Below are positions 1 through 8,159 of a stretch of DNA of 64,000 bases, piece by piece. Numbering within the stretch: position 1 is the first letter of the stretch; every line of letters begins with the position of its first letter. A model generated the notes under the pieces. That model saw only the letters and a list, made by a program, of their open reading frames with translations. It did not search any database and was not told the origin of the DNA. Made by a program: the position numbers and the translations under genes. The stretch is from an uncultured Anaerobiospirillum sp. Lineage in GTDB: Bacteria; Pseudomonadota; Gammaproteobacteria; Enterobacterales; Succinivibrionaceae. The stretch spans positions 1 to 64,000 of the forward strand of contig CALXNA010000015.1 in NCBI GenBank assembly GCA_944389615.1, given 5' to 3'.

Positions 1-351
1 GGCGTCGCGTCCCACTGCGGCGGCCCGCCCGCCCCACCCCAGCCCCGGCCGGGCCATTCCCAAGCTCCGCTGCCGCGGGACTGGGCAAGGTTGAGCGTAA
101 GTACCGCTGGCACTGCGTTATGCGCTGCCCTCAGGTTTGGGATAGGTCTCGCAGGAGACGAGCCAAGCTCCGCTGCCACGGTGCAGTCCAAGCCCGACCG
201 TAGCGGCGCTATTTCAGCACTTTAGGATTCCCACAAGCTGGCGCGCGGTCTCTAAGGACAAAAGGCCCTTACAGCATGCCCTCAGGGGGCATGCAGCTTC
301 CTTTGCTTGGCACGGATCGCACCGGCTTATCGCAGGTTGGCGCAGACCACG
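1..351. other. Intergenic, GC-rich, with dispersed repeats
   Basis: No convincing gene. Positions 11-45 match 23091-23125 with one mismatch, so this is one copy of a dispersed GC-rich intergenic repeat. A GGTCTCTAAGGA-type repeat lies near 247-258. A hairpin (GCATGCCC / GGGCATGC, 274-294) sits about 60 bases beyond the stop codon of the minus-strand gene and could help end its transcript, although no T-tract follows it. Confidence 0.5.
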
Positions 352-2073
352 CTACTTGCGGTGACGGCGCGCCTGCTTGCGCTGCTGTCGCGCCAGCTTG
401 TGCTGGTGGCGCTTTTGCTGCTTGTGCAGGCGCGCCTTGGGTTTGGCCTCATGCTCGGAACTGGTGCCGCTGAGCGCATCGCAGATCGCTTCGATCGCCT
501 CCTCCCGCAGCTGCTCAAGCTCATCGGGCGTTAAGTCCTCATCCTGTGGTGATGCCTCAGTGGCTGCCTCCGCACTGCTACTTAAAGCAGGCGGTTCTGC
601 TCCTGCAGGTGCGTTCTCTACTGGCTTACTCTGCGGAGGCAGCGCGTCTGCGTTGGGTTCGGCGGTAGCCGCGTCGGCTTGGTCTGCACCACTTGGAGCC
701 TCTGCTTGAGCGTTAGCGCTCAGGGTTTCGTCTTGAGCGTGGGCGCTTGGGGCCTCGGCGGTGTCAGCCGTAGCTTCTGCGGAGTCAGCAGGGGCGTCAG
801 CGCTTGGGGCCTCTGCGGTATCAGCTGGGGTTTCAGCGCTTGACGTCTCTGCAGGGACTGGCGCGCCTTGTGCCTGCGCATCGGCGTTTGGGGCTTCGGC
901 GTCTGCAGCGACCTCTGGGCTTGGTGCCTCTGGGGTTGTACTCGGCTGTTGGGCTTCTGGGGTTGGGCTGATAATGGTCGGTTCGGCGGTGGCGCTGTCC
1001 TCGGTTGGGAGTGGGGTGGTGGTGGCTGCGGCACTGGCCTTGGCGGTGCGCTTGGTGCTGCGCTTGCGGGCGGCACGCTTCTTGACCATCGTGGTCAGCA
1101 GGAACTTATGCAGGTTGCTGCCGGATTGGAGCCATTCCTTGGGCTGAAGCAGGGCGACCAAGGCAAAGCTCTTGGGCAAGCTTTTACCTAAGGACAGCAG
1201 CTCGTCGTGCAGCGCCGCTGAGCTCAGCGTGAGCAAATGCTGCAGGAAGCAGAGGTAGTCGTGCAGCTTGCTGGCGTTGCACTGGGTTAAGATCTTGACG
1301 AGGTCGCCCAGCAGGGGACGCAAGCCTTCCGGCCAGCGGGCAGCACGCTCACCAAAGGCTTGGAGGTAGCCTTGCACTTCTGTGGCCTTAGGCTTGAGTG
1401 AGACCGCGGCTTGACAGCATGGCAGACCCTCTGCCTCTGGGTCGCCCCAAGCGGTGGCAACTTCGCGTGCCAAGTCTTGGTAGACCGGTTGGTCTTGCTC
1501 TTGGGCCCAAGCCAAGATGTGCTCAGGGCCGAAGCAGTCGAGCAGCATCTGGCTCTTAGAGTGCAGGTTGATCGGTAAGCCGGTCGGGGCGATGAAGTGA
1601 TCTTGCAAGCACTCGGCGATCAGGGCGCGATAGCTGTTCTTGAGGTACTCGGTGGTTAAGGACAAGGCGAGGACATCGTCTTGGGTGCTCGGCTTGAGCT
1701 TGAGCAGTCCGGTACTGCCATCGACGAAGATGACTTCCTGCTCGACCAATTGGCGAAAGTACAGACGCAGCTGGTTGATCTGAGCGGCCGAGGTTGGGAT
1801 GAAGCTGCAAATCTTCTCACGGAAGCGTGCCGGGGCAGCCGGTACCGCTTCGCGGCCCTTGGCGACAGCATAGTTGCGGGATGAGGCGCCATCGGTGGCG
1901 TGGCCTTGGCGACGCTTACGCTGGTCGGCGCGCTGCGCCTTGCGCGTGGCTGCGCTTTCAGGCGTGGCAGCGCTCTCAGGCGTGGTTAAGGCGCCGTCTG
2001 GTTCGTGGACTGGGGTGACGGTAGGCGGGGTGATAACCGGTGCACTGCTTGCGGTGCTGATAACTGCGCTCAT
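352..2073 (-). CDS. Unrecognised 573-aa Ala-rich protein with basic C-terminus
   Basis: I do not recognise this family. The ATG is preceded by a good AAAGGAG ribosome site, and codon use is like its neighbours. In order there is a Pro/Thr-rich and basic N-terminus (about 1-70), a Leu-rich, probably helical globular part (about 80-330), a short cluster of Lys/Arg (about 333-347, KKRAARKRSTKR), a long low-complexity stretch of Ala, Glu, Pro, Ser and Thr built from degenerate EAPSADA-like units (about 350-515), a short acidic helix (DLTPDELEQLREEAIEA), and a His/Lys/Arg/Gln-rich tail. No signal peptide or membrane segment is seen. Basic ends flanking an acidic linker would suit a nucleic-acid or ribosome-associated protein, but that is inference only. 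It is transcribed away from the dcw cluster. Confidence 0.75.
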   Translation of the reverse strand: MSAVISTASSAPVITPPTVTPVHEPDGALTTPESAATPESAATRKAQRADQRKRRQGHATDGASSRNYAVAKGREAVPAAPARFREKICSFIPTSAAQINQLRLYFRQLVEQEVIFVDGSTGLLKLKPSTQDDVLALSLTTEYLKNSYRALIAECLQDHFIAPTGLPINLHSKSQMLLDCFGPEHILAWAQEQDQPVYQDLAREVATAWGDPEAEGLPCCQAAVSLKPKATEVQGYLQAFGERAARWPEGLRPLLGDLVKILTQCNASKLHDYLCFLQHLLTLSSAALHDELLSLGKSLPKSFALVALLQPKEWLQSGSNLHKFLLTTMVKKRAARKRSTKRTAKASAAATTTPLPTEDSATAEPTIISPTPEAQQPSTTPEAPSPEVAADAEAPNADAQAQGAPVPAETSSAETPADTAEAPSADAPADSAEATADTAEAPSAHAQDETLSANAQAEAPSGADQADAATAEPNADALPPQSKPVENAPAGAEPPALSSSAEAATEASPQDEDLTPDELEQLREEAIEAICDALSGTSSEHEAKPKARLHKQQKRHQHKLARQQRKQARRHRK

Positions 2074-2746
2074 GGCGTGACTCCTTTGTTCGTGACAATC
2101 TATTGGTCAGTGTAGCCCCACTTAGGAGGCAAGTGAGGAAAATGGCCCCTCAGCGCATTTCCGGGCTTAGGGGCTGTCATCACCTCCTTCCATTAAAGCG
2201 CAGATTGCAACCACCACCCCCAAAAAAGGCCTTCAAAATTCAGCGCCCGAATCCCACGTCGCCAGCGCAGACCTGCTCCCATCAGGGCGGACGTGGTTTG
2301 GGCCCGGCACAAAAAGTTGTCACGGCTACTTTTCTGTTGTGCTTGGGGTATCCATGACTACTTTTGTGACAGGGGTGGGGTAACGTGAGGCAGCTCAGGG
2401 CGGGCGCTAGGGCAGGAGCGGAGCCGCAAAGCGGTGGGCTGGGGACGCCTGCGAGCCGGGGGGTTTAGGCCAAGCGCCTAGATAAAAACGTAAGCTTGAT
2501 CGCAAATTTCACAAAAAGTTGGTATTTTAGCCATCAGAAGAGGGACAGGGGCTTCCTCAAGGAGGGCGCATCTGCACCGCATTCATGCGCCTTGAGGCCA
2601 GATGGGGCGCGAGTTTAAGCCGTTTATCTGGGTGCCGTTAACCAAGTTATAAGCCGCGTCAGCAGCGCGCCTAGCTCCACGCTCGGCTCTGCTAGGAGGC
2701 GCCGTGGCATGGGCTAATCTTGAGATCGCGCTCGCCCGGCCGCGAA

Positions 2747-2775
2747 TTGAGAAAAATGATGGCTTTGGGTACAAT
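2747..2775 (+). promoter_or_regulatory. Probable sigma-70 promoter of the dcw cluster
   Basis: TTGAGA at 2747-2752 and TACAAT at 2770-2775 are separated by exactly 17 bases. Transcription would begin near 2782 and leave a leader of about 310 bases before rsmH. Confidence 0.65.
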
Positions 2776-2976
2776 TTCGGGCATTATTGTGATAGTAGCG
2801 CCCAGCGCTGCGGCCTGCGCGGCTTAAGTGGCGCGGTGAGCTTTGGTTTTTGGGGTAAGAAAGCTGCGGCAGCGCTGCGCGCGGAGTCGCAGGTCACAAC
2901 TTGTTTGTTTTTGGTTGATTTGCTGTTCAAGGCACAAGCCTGCTCAAGGTGCAAGCCTTCTCCCGTCAAGAAGCCT

Positions 2977-3010
2977 GCTTGAGGCGATGAGGCTTGCTTG
3001 AGGCGAGAGG
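2977..3010 (+). repeat. Direct repeat in rsmH leader
   Basis: GCTTGAGGCGATGAGG (2977-2992) recurs as GCTTGAGGCGAGAGG (2996-3010), a 19-base period. Nearby AAGCCT/AGGCTT and CAAGCCT/AGGCTTG segments could pair, so the leader may be structured. Confidence 0.45.
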
Positions 3011-3091
3011 CCTTCGTGGTCTGGTCGGAGCGCAGGAGGCGCGGTGAGGACGAGGTCATGAGCAAATCAGAGGGCTGAGGTAAGGATAATC

Positions 3092-4081
3092 ATGGCGGCA
3101 TTGACCCATATTCCGGTGCTCTTAGCGGAGTGTCTGACCGGACTTAAGATCAAGCCTGAGGGGATCTACATTGATGGAACCTTTGGTCGGGGCGGTCACT
3201 CGCGCGCTATCCTTGCTCAGTTGGGCCCGCAAGGCCGCTTGATTGGCCTTGACCGCGACTTGAGCGCGGTGGCGGTAGGTGAGGAGCTGGCCGCAGCCGA
3301 TGCGCGCTTTAGCATCGTCCATACCCCATTTTCACGCCTTAAGGACGTCGCCGCCGAGCTTGGTATACTCGGCCACGTCGATGGCATATTGCTGGACATC
3401 GGCGTCTCAAGTCCGCAGCTTGATGATGGCGCGCGCGGCTTCTCCTTTGATAAGGATGGCCCGCTTGATATGCGCATGGATCAAAGCGCCGAGAAGTCGG
3501 CAGCCACCGTCATCGCCAACTACGATGAAAAGCAGCTTGCCTACATCTTTAAGGTCTACGGTGAGGAGCGTTTTGCCTCCAAGGTCGCCCGGGCCATCGT
3601 CAAGCGCCGCGAGAGCGCACCTTTTACCACTACGCGCGATTTGGCTGCGGTCATCGCTGCCGCCATTCCGGGCAAGCCCGGCCCCAAGCATAAGGCCACG
3701 CGCTGCTTCCAGGCCCTGCGCATTGAAGTCAATGCCGAGCTCGAGGAGTTAAAGCAGGCCTTAGATGGCGCGCTGGAGGTGCTCGCCCCGGGCGGGCGCT
3801 TGTGCGTCATCAGCTTCCATTCGCTTGAAGATCGCATCGTCAAGAACTTCATGCGCGACCAAAGCACCGGCCCGCAGGTGCCCTCGCACATTCCGCTGAC
3901 GGCAGCGCAGTTAGATGAAATGCGGGCGCAAAGTGCGACCTTAGATGTCATCGGCGGGGCCCATAAGGCCTCCGAGGCCGAGCTGGCGCACAATGTGCGC
4001 GCCCGTTCGGCGACTTTGCGCGTCGCTCAGCGCTTGGCTTACCGCCAAGATGAGTCGGCGCCAGCCAGCCAAGTAGGCTAG
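3092..4081 (+). CDS. rsmH: 16S rRNA (cytosine1402-N4)-methyltransferase RsmH
   Basis: RsmH (MraW) uses S-adenosylmethionine to methylate N4 of C1402 in 16S rRNA in the ribosomal P site. The 329-aa product matches the family from end to end. The SAM-binding loop [11 protein letters not shown] is at about residues 27-37, followed by GLDRD, the [18 protein letters not shown] block, and the C-terminal [13 protein letters not shown] and [10 protein letters not shown] motifs. The usual length is about 313 aa. The ATG follows AAGGATAATC. It is the first gene of the dcw cluster here, and ftsL starts 9 bases after its stop. Confidence 0.97.
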   Translation: MAALTHIPVLLAECLTGLKIKPEGIYIDGTFGRGGHSRAILAQLGPQGRLIGLDRDLSAVAVGEELAAADARFSIVHTPFSRLKDVAAELGILGHVDGILLDIGVSSPQLDDGARGFSFDKDGPLDMRMDQSAEKSAATVIANYDEKQLAYIFKVYGEERFASKVARAIVKRRESAPFTTTRDLAAVIAAAIPGKPGPKHKATRCFQALRIEVNAELEELKQALDGALEVLAPGGRLCVISFHSLEDRIVKNFMRDQSTGPQVPSHIPLTAAQLDEMRAQSATLDVIGGAHKASEAELAHNVRARSATLRVAQRLAYRQDESAPASQVG

Positions 4082-4090
4082 GGAGTAGTT

Positions 4091-5245
4091 ATGAATCCAT
4101 TCACCCCACAAGGTACTCCCCAAGGCCAACTAGGCGCTAATCAAGCCGCACCAGCTGCTGGTGCACCAGCTGCCGCTAAGCGCACCCCGGCGGCCGCGAT
4201 CGCGGCGGCCTTTGCCGCGGCGGCGGCGCGTCAGCATGCGACCATCGCCCAAGAAAACGCTGCTCCGGCCGCCACTGCGGCTGCTGATTACCATGCCGCG
4301 AGTGCCACGCCATGGGGTGCCCAGATTGCCACGCCGCGCCACTTCTCCGGGCGCGGAGTTGCGGTTACCAAGCAGCAGGTCACGGCGCGTTACAGCCCCA
4401 TGATTCAAGAGACGGGCGCTGGGGACAGCACGGCACCTCGGGCGCTATCTGAGCATGCGCTGCCGCTTGAGAACAGTACGCCGCTGGGCGTGACGCCGCT
4501 CAGTATTCCGCTCAGTACGCCGCCTGATGGTGGCACTCAGCTCAAGCTGGTGTTCGATGAGGACGCCAAGCTCCAAGGCGAGCGCTCGCGCCAGCGTACC
4601 GAGACCTTGGTGTCCAATGCGCTGGCGCTGCCGCAAGAGGCCCAGACGCAATTTAGCTTGGTGGAAGAGGGCATGACCTTGGTCAATATCAAGCCTACCA
4701 CCATCTTAGAAGCCGAAAGCTCCGAAAACGAGGCCGACCTTATCGCCGGTAACGTCACCGTGCTCGAGCATCTGAGCACCGGTACTGACAATGTTAGCGC
4801 CGTCAGCGTGGGCGCCAGCCTCCCGGCCGAGGAAGGCTCAGGGGAGCCGCAGGTGGAGCCGGTTTCGATCCTCCCGGCACGCCTGCATGTGTCCTCGACC
4901 TTGAACTTGCCGAACGCCGGTGCCGACCGCAGCCCGGGGGTACACCTCCTGCCTGCGATCTTGGCCGATACTGTGCGCTACGGCTATGTGTACTTGCTGG
5001 CTTTGCTGCTCTGCTTCTTGTGCTTGCTCAACGTCTATCAGGTGCAAGATACCAACACCATTAATGCCCGCTTAAACGAGGTCGCCTTATCCAACGAGGC
5101 GATCGAGCGCGAGTGGCTCAACTTGATGGCGCAGCGCCAGACCTTATCGGAGCATGCCACGGTGCGCGATAGCGCGATCTACCAGCTCCAAATGGTGGCG
5201 CCGCAGACCGAAAAAGAGCATGTCATCTACCTCAAGCAGAAGTAG
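4091..5245 (+). CDS. ftsL: Cell division protein FtsL with long cytoplasmic extension
   Basis: FtsL is a bitopic protein of the FtsQLB divisome complex that helps activate FtsWI. The last ~90 residues fit FtsL. A single membrane segment (about 297-316, VYLLALLLCFLCLLNVYQV) is followed by a short periplasmic helix with EREWLNLMAQRQTLSEHA and the end YQLQMVAPQ. The position between rsmH and ftsI is also canonical. What is unusual is the roughly 290-aa N-terminal cytoplasmic region, rich in Ala, Pro, Thr and Ser; typical FtsL is about 100-120 aa in total. The ATG at 4091 has a GGGAG site. Internal starts are possible, but the frame is open and codon use is uniform from 4091. Confidence 0.85.
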   Translation: MNPFTPQGTPQGQLGANQAAPAAGAPAAAKRTPAAAIAAAFAAAAARQHATIAQENAAPAATAAADYHAASATPWGAQIATPRHFSGRGVAVTKQQVTARYSPMIQETGAGDSTAPRALSEHALPLENSTPLGVTPLSIPLSTPPDGGTQLKLVFDEDAKLQGERSRQRTETLVSNALALPQEAQTQFSLVEEGMTLVNIKPTTILEAESSENEADLIAGNVTVLEHLSTGTDNVSAVSVGASLPAEEGSGEPQVEPVSILPARLHVSSTLNLPNAGADRSPGVHLLPAILADTVRYGYVYLLALLLCFLCLLNVYQVQDTNTINARLNEVALSNEAIEREWLNLMAQRQTLSEHATVRDSAIYQLQMVAPQTEKEHVIYLKQK

Positions 5246-5249
5246 GGGC

Positions 5250-5834
5250 ATGGCTCAGGTTTTCACGATCGGCCATAGCACGGGTACGGTGTCTGAGCTG
5301 CTGAGGCAGGTGCGTCCCTATTTTACGGCGCGCTCTTATCTGATTGACGTCCGCAGCATACCTTATAGCGCCCACGCGCCGCAATTCAATGCTGATACCT
5401 TGCCTGTTGCGCTGCGCGCGGCGGGCTTGCACTATGTCGGGATGGGACGAGAGCTGGGAGCGCGGCGCAGCGAGCCTGAGGCTTATAATGCGGCAGGTCA
5501 AGTCGATTGTGTCAGGACGATGCGTCTGCCCCTCTTGGCGCAAGGGATCGCGTGCCTGCAACACGGGCTCTCCTTATCGTGCTGCTTGATCTTAATGTGC
5601 ACAGAACGCACGCCCTTACGCTGCCTTCGCTTGGCCCTGATTGCGCGGGCTCTGACGGAGCAAGGCATTGCCGTGCAGCATATCGTGGGTACGCAGCTGC
5701 TCAGTCAAACTGAGATGGAGCGGGCGCTGCTGACGCCTTATCAAGCACAGATCGACACGCTACTCACGCCTCCGGCGGCGCAGCTTGAGCAAGTGTATGG
5801 CCTGCTCAATCGTGAGAGCGGCTATCGGCGGTAG
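5250..5834 (+). CDS. DUF488 family protein inserted between ftsL and ftsI
   Basis: The ATG at 5250 gives 194 aa starting MAQVFTIGHSTGTVSELL, the typical TIGHS opening of DUF488 proteins. It is followed by LIDVRSIPYSAHAPQFN and a C-terminal CTERTPLRCLRLAL segment. In the family the last motif usually reads C-x-E-x-x-P-x-x-C-H-R; here the His is replaced by Leu. The biochemical role of DUF488 is not established. The gene lies 4 bases after ftsL, so it is probably cotranscribed and possibly coupled to it. This is not a usual dcw gene, so it looks like an insertion into the cluster. Confidence 0.8.
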   Translation: MAQVFTIGHSTGTVSELLRQVRPYFTARSYLIDVRSIPYSAHAPQFNADTLPVALRAAGLHYVGMGRELGARRSEPEAYNAAGQVDCVRTMRLPLLAQGIACLQHGLSLSCCLILMCTERTPLRCLRLALIARALTEQGIAVQHIVGTQLLSQTEMERALLTPYQAQIDTLLTPPAAQLEQVYGLLNRESGYRR

Positions 5835-5835
5835 G

Positions 5836-5947
5836 GGCGCAGGGCGGCCCAGCGGGCGCAGGCGCTGACGGCAGGCGCAGGACGGCCCATGGGACGCAGG
5901 CGCTGACGGCAGACGCAGGGCGGCCCATGGGACGCAGGCGGAAACGG
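5836..5947 (+). repeat. 38-bp tandem repeat, about 2.9 copies
   Basis: Units begin at 5836, 5874 and 5912, each containing GGCGCAGGRCGGCCCA and ending GCTGACGGCA; the third is truncated. The array fills the gap between the DUF488 gene and ftsI. Confidence 0.8.
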
Positions 5948-5979
5948 TTTTTTGAGGCAAGGTTCATGAGGCGAGGTTC

Positions 5980-7833
5980 ATGAGGAGAGGGAAGAGAGCA
6001 AGTCGGGCAGGGCATGGTTTTGCCTTCAATTGGCGGCAGCGTCTGCCGCGGCGGCCGGGGGCGCAGCACCCCGATGGCACGCCCCTGACGCCCGCCGAGC
6101 GTGCGCAGTATGAGCTCAGCATGGTCGGCCTCGACCTGCCGCTTGATGACTATGCGAGCAAAAACGCCCCCAAGCTCCCCGTCTATGCCTTAGGACGCTG
6201 GCGCGTGGCCTTTATCTGGTTTGTGCTCTTGGGCTTCTTGTGTTTTTTGCTCGGGCGCCTGCTCTGGATTCAAGTGCTGCATCCTGAGCGCCTCATCGCT
6301 GAGAGCGAAAACCGCATCATCCGCAGCTACACCTACGAGCCGCCACGCGGCTTGATCGCCGATCGCAATGGCAAGCTCTTGGCGCTTTCGGTGCCGGTCA
6401 AGACCGTGATTGCGGATGCCGCGATCTTAAATGAGCATAAGGTCAACCGTAACCCGCAATTAGTGGAGAAGATCGCGCAGCTCGTGGAGATGGATGCGGC
6501 TACCCTCTTCAAGAAGATCTCCGACCCGACCAACCACTATGTCCAGCTCAACAAGTACGTGCCGCTCAACTTAGCGCGCGAGCTTGCGGACCTCGATATC
6601 CCGGGCATTACCATCAACGATAACTACCAGCGCTATTACCCCACCGGCGCCATCAATGCCCATATCGTGGGCAAGATCGACTACCAAGGCAATGGCGCCT
6701 ACGGCGTCGAGCAGAGCTTTAACCGCTATCTGTCAGCCCAGAGCTCCAAAAAAAAGTTCAAGCGCGATAGCAGCAACCACGTCATCGAGAACTTAGAGGT
6801 AGTGGCCGAAGGTAAGGAAGGCGGCAACCTCGCCTTAAGCGTCGACGATCGCCTGCAGACCTTCAGCTACGAAGCGCTGCAAGATGCGGTAATCCAGCAC
6901 GATGCTGAGACCGCTAGCGCCGTGATGCTCGATGCCACCACCGGCGAAATCCTCGTCATGGTCAACTACCCAAGCTTCGACCCCAACGATCGCTTGCACT
7001 TTGACCCGGCCGCCGCGCGCAATCGCGCCATTACCGATACCTTTGAGCCGGGCTCTACGGTTAAGCCGATTGTGGCGCTCGCGGCCTTGGAGACGGGCGA
7101 GGTGAACTGGACGGAGACCTTCGATACCCGCCCTTATATCGTCAATGGTAAGGTGATACGAGACAGCCACTTGATGGATACGGCGCAGCTGCTTGACATC
7201 ATCAAGTACTCCTCCAACATTGGTATGGCCCATATCGCCCAGCGCATTGGCCCAAGCCCGATCTTGCAGATGCTCGAGCGCTTTGGCTTTGGCGCTAAGA
7301 CCAACTCGGGCTTTGAGGGCGAGGCGGATGGCAACTTGCACCTTGAGCGCTCCTATTGGTCGGAGATCGATAAGGCGACCTTGGGCTTTGGCTATGGCAT
7401 CACGGTCACGGCCCTGCAGATGGCCTCAGCCTACGCCACGCTCGCCAACTACGGCGCGCGCCTGCCAGTGAGCATCTTGCGTGTGACCAACCAGCCGTCC
7501 TATGCGCAGGTGGCCAATGTCAATGAGATTAGGCGCATGCACACCGCCTTAGAGACGGTAGTCGAGCAAGGCTCAGGTGGTCGCGCCGCCATCAACCGCT
7601 ACCGTATCGCCGGTAAAACGGGTACCGCCCACATTGCCTCGTCCGGCGGCTATGCCGACGACTATGTGGCCTCCTTCGTCGGCTTTGCCCCGATCTCCAA
7701 TCCGCGCTTTGTCCTCGTGGTTGTGGTCTACAAGCCTCATGGCAACTACTATGGCGGTTCGGTCGCCGCGCCGGTCTTCAGCGACATCATGACCCGTGCC
7801 TTGCAGCTGTACAACATTCCGCCGGACAAGTAG
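5980..7833 (+). CDS. ftsI: Peptidoglycan D,D-transpeptidase FtsI (PBP3)
   Basis: FtsI is the class B penicillin-binding protein that crosslinks septal peptidoglycan with FtsW. The 617-aa product has a basic cytoplasmic N-terminus, one membrane anchor (about residues 73-98), the pedestal segment RGLIADRNGKLLALS, and a transpeptidase domain. The three active-site motifs are SxxK (S359-TV-K362), SxN (S411-S-N413) and KTG (546-548). E. coli FtsI is 588 aa; the surplus is mostly N-terminal. The ATG at 5980 is preceded by GAGGCGAGG. It sits in the dcw cluster downstream of the DUF488 gene and a tandem repeat. Confidence 0.96.
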   Translation: MRRGKRASRAGHGFAFNWRQRLPRRPGAQHPDGTPLTPAERAQYELSMVGLDLPLDDYASKNAPKLPVYALGRWRVAFIWFVLLGFLCFLLGRLLWIQVLHPERLIAESENRIIRSYTYEPPRGLIADRNGKLLALSVPVKTVIADAAILNEHKVNRNPQLVEKIAQLVEMDAATLFKKISDPTNHYVQLNKYVPLNLARELADLDIPGITINDNYQRYYPTGAINAHIVGKIDYQGNGAYGVEQSFNRYLSAQSSKKKFKRDSSNHVIENLEVVAEGKEGGNLALSVDDRLQTFSYEALQDAVIQHDAETASAVMLDATTGEILVMVNYPSFDPNDRLHFDPAAARNRAITDTFEPGSTVKPIVALAALETGEVNWTETFDTRPYIVNGKVIRDSHLMDTAQLLDIIKYSSNIGMAHIAQRIGPSPILQMLERFGFGAKTNSGFEGEADGNLHLERSYWSEIDKATLGFGYGITVTALQMASAYATLANYGARLPVSILRVTNQPSYAQVANVNEIRRMHTALETVVEQGSGGRAAINRYRIAGKTGTAHIASSGGYADDYVASFVGFAPISNPRFVLVVVVYKPHGNYYGGSVAAPVFSDIMTRALQLYNIPPDK

Positions 7834-7890
7834 CCGGGCTGCGCCCCAGCCCCATTCCATTGGACAAGTAGCCAGGCTGCGCCCCAGCCC
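7815..7890 (+). repeat. 38-bp duplication spanning the ftsI stop codon
   Basis: The segment 7815-7852, which contains the last codons and stop of ftsI, is repeated with a few changes at 7853-7890. Both copies hold GGACAAGTAGCC and GGCTGCGCCCCAGCCC. The second copy is outside the gene. Confidence 0.8.
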
Positions 7891-8159
7891 CGCCCGGCGC
7901 CAACGCACTGCCCGGGCGTTGTGCCGCCCCGCTGCGGCCCGCGCCACCACAGGACGGAGCGTCCCGCTGCCGTCCAAGGACTTGAGCGGGCGCTACGCCC
8001 GGCGGGCGCAGGCGCCCTGCGCTTTTGCTGTACTTGCGACAACGTCAGGACAAAAGCGGTTAAAATAAGCGCTTGCGTGTGACTTAAGCGGCAGCTTAAG
8101 GATCATGCCGGGCTGCTTGCGTGCAAGCAGGGACGCTTAGCTAGAAGAAGGTCAGTGCT
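7834..8159. other. ftsI-murE intergenic region
   Basis: It contains the second copy of the ftsI-end duplication and then GC-rich filler. An AT-richer stretch (GGTTAAAATAAGC near 8058-8070) could be a -10 region, but no matching -35 is seen. AGAAGAAGG before 8160 is the murE ribosome site. Confidence 0.4.

Larger units (their letters stand above)
2074..3091. other. Intergenic region upstream of dcw cluster; no mraZ
   Basis: About 1 kb without a convincing gene. The 2704-2982 and 2784-3065 reading frames overlap on opposite strands, carry no recognisable motif, and cross the dcw promoter. MraZ, which normally precedes rsmH, is not encoded here. Contents seen are a sigma-70 promoter at 2747-2775 and a roughly 310-base leader with short repeats before rsmH. 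Confidence 0.6.

Noticed and set aside
2704..2982. 92-aa open frame between the first gene and rsmH
   Set aside because: It crosses the dcw promoter, has no ribosome site or family motif, and overlaps an equally open frame on the other strand.
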